In this document: in pieces, positions 25,701-34,700 of the stretch
Layout of the letters: each line of letters begins with the position of its first letter
Numbering within the stretch: the stretch's first letter is position 1
Source: Muricea muricata
Lineage: Eukaryota; Cnidaria; Anthozoa; Malacalcyonacea; Plexauridae
Reading direction: 5' to 3'
DNA length: 64,000 nucleotides
Assembly: GCA_963855995.1 (NCBI GenBank)
Contig: OY979717.1
Span: 26,803,746-26,867,745 of the forward strand
Program-made: the position numbers and the translations under genes
The notes under the pieces: model-generated
Database searches by the model: none
What the model was told of the DNA's origin: nothing
The model's input: only the letters and a program-made list of their open reading frames with translations

Positions 25701-28700
25701 TTGAGAGCTTGTTAGTTCAGAACATGTATCCTCGGAAATATAAAAAGCATGGGAGGATAATAAAAATTTAATGTACAAGTAGTAATTGTTAACCACCTAA
25801 TTAGTAACCACTACCAACTACGCGTATCATCATATTATCAAAATACTTGTTTGATATCTATTTAGGTATGCCTAGTCGACTGCCGTGGGCACAAACCTTG
25901 GGTTTCGCATTTATTGGGTGCAAGACATAGAAAGGTTAGTGTCATTCAGTGTAAACAATTGTATTTTACTATTTATTTGTTCTTCCAGATTAACAAAAAG
26001 TTTAAATACTTTTGTCTAACGTTTCGGTCTCCTCTACGGAAACCATTATCAAAGACTATGAAATTAAAAGTTTACCGTTACCACAGAGTACTACACAAAG
26101 GGTTGTCTGTGTAGACGACTACCAATTGTGTAGTGCTCTGTGGTAACGGTAAACTTTTAATTTCATAGTCTTTGATAATGGTTTCCGTAGAGGAGACCGA
26201 AACGTTAGACAAAAGTATTTAAACTTTTTGCTAATCATGAAGAACAAATTAATAGTAAAATATTTCAACCTGGATTCAAACCCTTCAATGAAACAATTGT
26301 ATTTTATTTAATGTGAAGCGCGTTTAGCTGTAACATACTTGACGCATTTATGGTAATAAAAACGCACGTACAAATAATGCATCTGTTTCATATTTGACTA
26401 ACAATTACAATTATTGCTTGAGTTTACACACAACTAGTCATTCAAATACACTACCTCGTCCAATTTCAACGATAGAGTTTAAAAGACATGACCGTAGATT
26501 CACTTCAATATCAAATCAATTTCCTTCAGACCTTACATTTTACTCACATTGGTCAATCATGCTTCGCGTTGCTTATAGGCTTTGGAACAGGTAGCCATCG
26601 CACGAGCTGAAGAGAGAAACGCAATTTTGCAAGGCAGGGCAGGTACTGTACTGTATGTATTATCACTAAATTGCTATATAGTTTACTGATGTCAGATATG
26701 ATAATATATTGACACACTATTAAATTATCCTTGCTATGCATATAATAACATTTCACTGTACATCCCGGATATCTTGCATCATCAAGAACAATTTCCATAT
26801 CAAACACTTACAAAGCTTGTTAAGAAAATCTGTCGCAGGCCTCCGAAGTGATAGACAAATGCACTAAAAGTATATTGACACACAATATCAAAAGTTGTTT
26901 ACTAAACACGGTCGATATCTATGTTTTCTGACTGTCAGGTGGTCCAGCGAGAAGTAACAACTTGGGCAATATGCATAACAAAAAGCCTTATGATAGAAAT
27001 CCAAAACGAACCAACATTCAATCAGTGGCAGCACACGAATTTGCGCAGTATCCAGAGCCACTTATAGGTAACGTTTGTTTTCATCTTTAACTTGTATTTA
27101 AGGGTTATAGAGACTGTTGTGAGTGTTTTGTTTACAAATACATGCACGAGCTGAATGTACAATGAACGAAAAATTTTGTATACTGCACGAGGCCGCCGGG
27201 GCCGAGTGCAGTATGCAAAATTTTGAGTTCATTGTAGATTCAGCAAGTGCGTGTATTTGTAAACAAAACACGAACTTAACAGTCTCTAACACATTTAATA
27301 CATGATCTGAGTTCACTGGTCGTGCTCGCAAGCAAAAGCCGTACGCTTTCGCTACCAAAAAAAGATAAAACAAATCCGATTTTAAAAACATACGTGAAAA
27401 AAGTACAACAAATTTGAAGAATTGTGGCGAACAACCTTTACAAGCTGAGTCAAGCAAATAAACGCAACGATACGTCAAAAAATAGCCTGTTAAATGAGCT
27501 TTCATGCGAGAGTTCACTGACGAGAAAATGAGAATAATCGGTGTTTACTAAGTGTAATTACCTCCGACGATAGAAATTCTCAAGATTGTTTTCCTTTTTG
27601 GTCTTTATAGTAGAATTCATCGATATTTTCATCAACTTGTTTGCTTTATCCACTTGTAAATACAGTTTTCTTGGCGTTTTACTCCTGGCCATTTTCAATA
27701 CTGCACACTTTTCGTGCATTATTGTGATAACGCACTCAAACGACTCGTTGTTGCCAGGTAACCAAAACACACGTGATCGATTTTGACCAATCGCGTGCAC
27801 GGATTTTGAACAGTGAACGAAGATCATATATTAAATATATATAATGTACTGTATATATGTAATGTAATGTATATATAATTCCTTTTTTCTGAATAACATA
27901 CATCATACGTGTATTCCATGTATGTAGGTATGTAGGTCATGCATCCCTTATGATATTTCACATTTGATTTCACGTGTGAAATTGACTTACCACATGTAAA
28001 GTGTTTTAATTCCAAACACAAAATACTCGAATAATTTGATGTGTGAAATTATAATAATCTCATAAAATGTGAAACATTTGTGAAACATATATGTGAAACA
28101 TAAAATGTGAAAAGATATGTGAAATACAAATTTCACATATAAAATCTTTAAGTTTCACATGTGAAATGATCATTTTCACGTGTGAAATGTTCCAATTTTA
28201 CATGAAATTTCACATGCCAAATCATACGTGAATTTTCTGTAGGGGTTAACTGAACTTCATTGTAGAAGATAATTATAGGGAAATTTGATGTGTAAAAAAT
28301 ATATTATAATATAGCATTTGTGAATCCTGAACGCTGATTGGTTAAGAGCCGTGTTTACATTACTCAATGTAAACACGGAAAATTTCCCGCCACTTGTAAA
28401 CACGGAAATTTTTCGTATCCTTCGGGCTTTTGACATTGCTATTATAACACTAATATAAAACATTTTTTCCGTATTGATATACAGTTATATCAACACTTGT
28501 GGTAGTCGGGAAAACTCGAAATTGTGTAAAAACACTCCGCCCTTCGGGCGTCGTGTTTCCATACAATTTCTCGTTTTCCCAATTCCACTCGTGTTGATGT
28601 AACTGTATATCAACACGGAAAATGCTTTATATTTGTTAAATAAAGGATAGTTAATAGCTAAGTTTCCATAGAATTTTGCATTTGACTTGCAACCTTTGCG

Positions 28701-31700
28701 AGTGATGTGCCCTCCCTGATACTCGTGAATGATTAAACGAGTTGTCAATGTTCCGATAATATATGATCCTCGTTTGAATATAGACATGGAGATTTCAAAC
28801 GTGAAGCAAAAATTACTAGTCAAAACCGGCCTTAATATAGGAAGCGCATTTTTTTTCGTTCCAAAATGCAAAATGCTCGCCAGGGACGAGAGCAAATGTT
28901 GAGGTCATTTTAATATATTTTATAATATTGTTAATAATAAGTGATAGCAAATATTCTTATGCATGCAATTTTAAAAAATGCCGAGTGAGTATTAGTTCAT
29001 GCTTGCATTTCATTCAAATTGCTCTTACTAGAGAAGGTGCTATCACCTATAAACAACGAATGAAACATTTAATAGTTATATACTCATCAGACTGTCAACT
29101 GTTTCATTTCTCGAAATATTTTAAACTTTACAAATGCATATTTTTTGCCTGGCCTGTGATTTTCAAAATACACATGTGAGTTTCCACTTGCATAAAAGTT
29201 TCTTTCCTCGACTGGCTTGCACGGAAGTTTTTTCCTTACTTTTTTGGCAAATGAAGTAGGGAATCCTATTCAACATAAAAAACCTACCTCCAAAATCGTT
29301 GGATAGGATGGTATTAAATAACACGTTTGATATTTGTACAGCAAGAACTAAGTAATAGGTTCTTTACCTGCAAAAATATCAAGCCAAGGCTATTTCACTT
29401 TTTTGCTTGTTGTCAGCATTTTCCCCATTTCTTTAATCCTTTTTGGGGGGTTTTTTCAAAAAGATTTTCGATGGCAATGCTCGTATTGTGCGGTGCCTCT
29501 TTGATCTTTTTGATTTTCTTCATATTTCAGTGAAAGTGAATGAATCTATTTTCTCCAGAACTATGGCGAAAATAAAATCATTAATTTCGCTGCAAAAATG
29601 TAACCACTGCTGTACTTTAATCACCAACACACAGGCCTGGAATACGTGAAAGAGATCCAGGTTGCTGGACAAACTCCCCGCTATGAATGTTCTCTATGTA
29701 ACACGAAATTTGAGCATAATGTCAAGTTTCCACATCTCGTTGGACAAAAACATCGACTCAATGTATTGGTAAGTAGTTCATCTTCATGCCCAGAGCCAGA
29801 AGTGGGAAATTTTTGTTGTGCTTGGAATCCCAATTTAGGCTCGCAATTGCCTGATTAGTACTAGTACCGGTAATCAGTACCGGTAATATGGTAAGCGCAT
29901 GAAGATGTTTCCTGTCGTTGATTGATTGTAACTAACAATTAACCGTTTCGGAACATGAATGTCGAAGAGGTTGTTTGCACCGCATCGATTTGCAACAAAA
30001 GTATAACAATGTTATCGTTATAGTTTTGAGCAGTTTCATATCATTGTCATTTTAATGTAAATCTATTTGAGAACATTCATATTCTGATCATTATAAAAAT
30101 AAGAATGTTGTTTCTTATTTTTTTTTCTCACGTTCGGTGTCGTCAGTATTGGGGCAAATCTTGTGGCAATATTGCCACAAGTTATGCAACAATTTGTGCC
30201 GGTATAAAGAATTGCCTGCATTTTTACCCACATTGCAGCAATTTCTGAATATCAATACGATAGCAAATCCTTTTAGCGAAATTAACCGCTTGGATCTGCA
30301 AAGCAGACTTGTGCTATTTTGTGACAACGCTTTTAACATACTTGAATCAACCAAGTGGCAAGGATTTTGCAAAATCATGACACCTGTTTGGACAATTTGG
30401 ACATAGCCTTGTTAACTATTCTTTTTAACTATTGTTAACTTGTAGTTTTCCCAAAATGATTTATGCAACAGTCATGTATGTAAATTCAATTTTGTGATTT
30501 CTGATTATTTCTTTCTCGTTTCTCGTTGTTTGAAAATTTCTCCTGCGCTGTTTATTCTGTTTTAATACGAATGCATTTTATTAGAATTTTTACTATTCTT
30601 TCTTTACTTTCTTGGCGAAATTAGCTGTAACGTCACCTCAATTTTCATTTAACTTGATAATGCTCCGTCACTAACGTAAAAAAACTCATTGCCACAGCTT
30701 TGTGATTGTAACAGATGGAAAAATGCTGATCGTGTCTCTGTGACGCACAAAAAAATAACTCGCAAGACAAGCTAGGAAATCTCCAAATTTTGGGAATACT
30801 GAGCGGATTTTTAAGATTGTTGCTTAATGAAAAAGACAATAATTAGAAAATTGTAAATTGTAACAAGCTTTGTATAACAAGCTCAAGTGTTTGTATGGAA
30901 TTGTATATGCACGTATGGCGGAATCTTAGTGCTAACACTATTTTATTTTTTTTACATTCAGAAAGTCAAGCGACCTGATGCGGTTAAAGGAATGACGAGT
31001 AAAAAGAGGTCAGAAATAACCGTCGTGCTTGCACGAGAATCGGCTAATTTGGAATTAGAGGAAGGTCGACAACTAGTGAAAGCGACCGTAAAGAATCCCC
31101 CATTTAGCTTTAACGCTGATTACTCTCAACAGAATTCTGCAGGTTGGTATATTAATAGAAAAATATGCGCGGTGATATTTTCGTAATCCTTTTCTCCTCG
31201 GCAGACCTGGAGGAAAAGCAAAGGAAAATTTCGTGTCAGCTGAAAATCCCACCCCATTCCTCAACTTTCTAATGCTCCAGAATCTTTGCTAAAATCATGT
31301 TTCTGATGTCTGAACTTCGTTTTGTCAATTACAGTTTAATGTGCACTGGTATTGCTCTATATTTAGGTCAAGGGGCTGTTGGTGGTGGTAGAGGCGGCAA
31401 AGCCCGGGAAAGTCGCGGAGGTCGTGGTGTCGGTAAAGGAAAGACTGCAAAAATTGGATCGGGTAACCCAAGAGGAGGGCACAACCCCAGAGGAGGGCAC
31501 AACCCCAGAGGAGGACACGACTTTACAGCCGGATATAATTCAGGAGGAGGATACAACCCCAGAGGCGGGCACAACCCCAGAGGTGGGCACAAACCTGGAG
31601 AAGGGTACGACTCCAGAGGTGGGCACACCTCCAAAGGCGGGCACAGCTCCAGAGGAGGGCACAATCTCAGAGGAGGATACAATCCAGGGGAATCATTAGG

Positions 31701-34700
31701 ATCCTACACTCAGTCGCCTGCAGATTCCATCAGTGCCTCCTCATATTATGTTGATTCACATGATTCTTCCTATGGTTCCTATGACAATACCTCGTATGAG
31801 CCGCCTGGAGGTGCAAGTTTGGAAAATTATAGCTACCCTGGAAGGTACTTGGAAAGGTCAGTTTTTGATAATAATTCACTGTTTTATAATCGCACATTTC
31901 TAAACAAAGCAAACGACATTTCTGAAAAGAAAAACATTTAAATGTGTTTAATTAAAAAAACAGACAAATTTTTGTTGTCCATATGACATTGATCATCAAT
32001 TACTTTTTGGGTAATTACCTTTAAGCAAAGTCATCATTGTGTGCGATTCGTTCTTCATAGCAAAAAAAGTTTTACACGTATTGATAATAGCATGGTTTCG
32101 AGTGCAATTTGGAAGTAACGTGCCCGAGTGAGTTTTTCCAATGACGCCAAAATTGCTCGAATCCGCAGGACGAGTTATTTGTTAATAATTTGTTATTTGT
32201 TAACGCTATTATTTGTTACTAATGTAAAAGGAAATGTTTAGGACAAAAATACACGCAATACAACTGTACTTACATCGCGATCGCTCCCCTTCACTTTTTC
32301 CTTCAATAAACTTTAAATTTACGCTCATAACGTCGTGATAAATACGTGTAAAGTAGTCGAACTGCCCAATAGTCATGTATTTTATTTAAACAAATAGGTT
32401 TCGTCGAAAAACTAGCAAATTTGACCGCAATTGCTCTCAAATTTCACCCGCCATGTTTGTTTGCTTTGTCAAGAAAATTTGCATTTCCGTTTTCCCAATT
32501 CTTGCACACTTCTTGTACAGATTTTTGCACTCTTGTTTGGGATTAACTGCACTGAAATTGACCAATCACAGTCGAGATACCTTTGCTTCTACATTATTAA
32601 GGGTGTTAAAAAAGAGTTCACGGTTAAATGATATCACCTACAGTAACTAACGGGCGCTTGAAATATGCAAAAACTTTTAGTTACACTCTGGTCCATCTAG
32701 CACTAAATTTATTGCGAATTCTTTTCTATGAAGGGAATGTGTAACTAAAATGCATTTAAGAAATTAAATGAGTTATTCAATGCGATATTTTATTTAATTG
32801 GGTAAAAATGTGGAGTATGTTGCATGGACAAGCTATGAAAGTATTTGCGCAAAGAAATTGTGTGTGGAGAAAGTGATGTGTGGAAAATGTAGTTTTTGGA
32901 GCTCCCGCCTTCGTCTTCGCGTGCATCTGATTTTCATAATACTCACGACAGCTCGTATTAAACTTCATATTTTGACTCAATTAATTTAAATATCGTGTTT
33001 ATTGTCTGATTTTTGTGCGCAAGGCGTTTTTTAATTGCTTTTTAGCAGCACCTTTCCAAAATAATGAAATGCATTGTCTTGAAAAGGTAGAAGCAGATGA
33101 TAGCGAATAAACAGTACGTCCACTCAGCAGTGCAACGTGTCCCCCTATTTTTATGCAATTGACTGGCCAGAATACTGACGGAGCAGCCAGTTAAGCGTTT
33201 CTATTGGCCAGAAAAGGCAATTGACTGGCCAGTATCTGCACAATAAGATGCGACATGCGAGGGGAAACAAACTTCAAATGTTCCAATTCGAGTACCCCTT
33301 CTGTTTGCTTTCTATTCTGTGCTAGAAATAGCTATTCTTTGCCCATATTTAACAGTAATATCACTCAGGTTAGCATGATTAATTGGAGTGTTATGACATT
33401 TTACCTTTACATTTATCTTTGAAACATTTGGTGTTGGGATTGCTGGTTCAGATCAATTTGTATCCGTTTGTAATCAGCCTCTAATTGACTGCCATTGCTT
33501 GCAGCAGTGGTCAGGCGTATCCCAGACATACATACCCTGGCGCGTCATCTCAGCACCCTGACAGTGAATATGCGTATTCTACGCCACCTCCGCCGCAAAT
33601 TCCACGCATGTCATCTCCAGAGTTTGGCAATTCCACGACCAAGGTACAGCAGCCCAAAAGGATTTGTACATTATAGAGAAGTTCTAAATCCATATTGTAA
33701 TAATTCTGTAATATATGAGAAATTTTTGTCACCGAATTGTATTTTGAGTAAAACACGATTAAAAACGCGATCAGTGTTGTGTGGAAATTAGTTAAAACAC
33801 TCGTTGTATCACGAGTATTCCGAAGGAAGAATCTTTTCGTACGTTAAAAATTCTGTTACACCGTAACCTCTGGTATACAATATCGAAAACATTTGATAAC
33901 ATGCACTATTCGTGTTGAATTCAAGGTACATGGAAAGGATAATGTGCAAATTTAAAAAGCAATGGCAACTAAAAAATATTGTGCGCTCGTTTTAAAGAGC
34001 TTTTGCAACAATTAACAAAACCTCTTGCTTTCATCTGCTTTTTTATTCTTGGGATATTTTTGCTCAAGCATATGGGCTTTCCGCCATCTTGCATACATTC
34101 TCGAGCACGTCACAAGTGGGATAAGCCTTTAAAGTGCTCGTAACAAATTAAGGTGGCTCGATAGTCTAACTCATAGCACATAGTACTTCTTTCGCCATAT
34201 AATCTTTTATGGTGCGAGTGTAAAGCTTAGTTTAGGTCATTGCGTAGCTCTACTGGTTGTCTTCATAATTGGAAAAGTTTTATACTCCTACCGTTCATAT
34301 GTCCAGAGATATTGCTGTCATAGGTAAGGTGTCGAGTTTATGCAAATGAAATTATAATTAGAATCGAGTTCCAACAAGAAACGTGATTTCTATGTTCAGG
34401 CAAACTTTGAAGAAATTCGTTTTTACATACAGCAAACAGTGCTGTAGAGCTGTGCAATGACCTAAAATGAAGCTCAAGCATTCACTACAAAACATTTAAT
34501 CGTAGAGACATAAAATTTCTAATGAATTCTGACTATCGAGCCACCTTAAGTAATAACCAGTAGTTGGCCAATTTTTTTTTTCAATGTGTGATGTAAAATT
34601 GCAAGTATAAACGACTTTCTGGTTCGTTCAGATCACTTCTTGTCAATAACCAAAGGTCGCGTGATCCCATTTCTGATGTAACATGCATATCCTTAAAAAT

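Noticed and set aside
28036-28235. CRISPR-like array from repeated ATGTGAAA words.
   Set aside because: Repeats are 8-12 bp with no regular spacer length, the context is animal DNA, and the block is a degenerate foldback.
31368-31699. Overlapping open frames on both strands across the RGGH repeat (PPLGLCPPLGL- and EEGTTPE-type).
   Set aside because: Shadow frames of the minisatellite. Only the frame giving GQGAVGGGRGG... connects in phase to exons 7 and 9.
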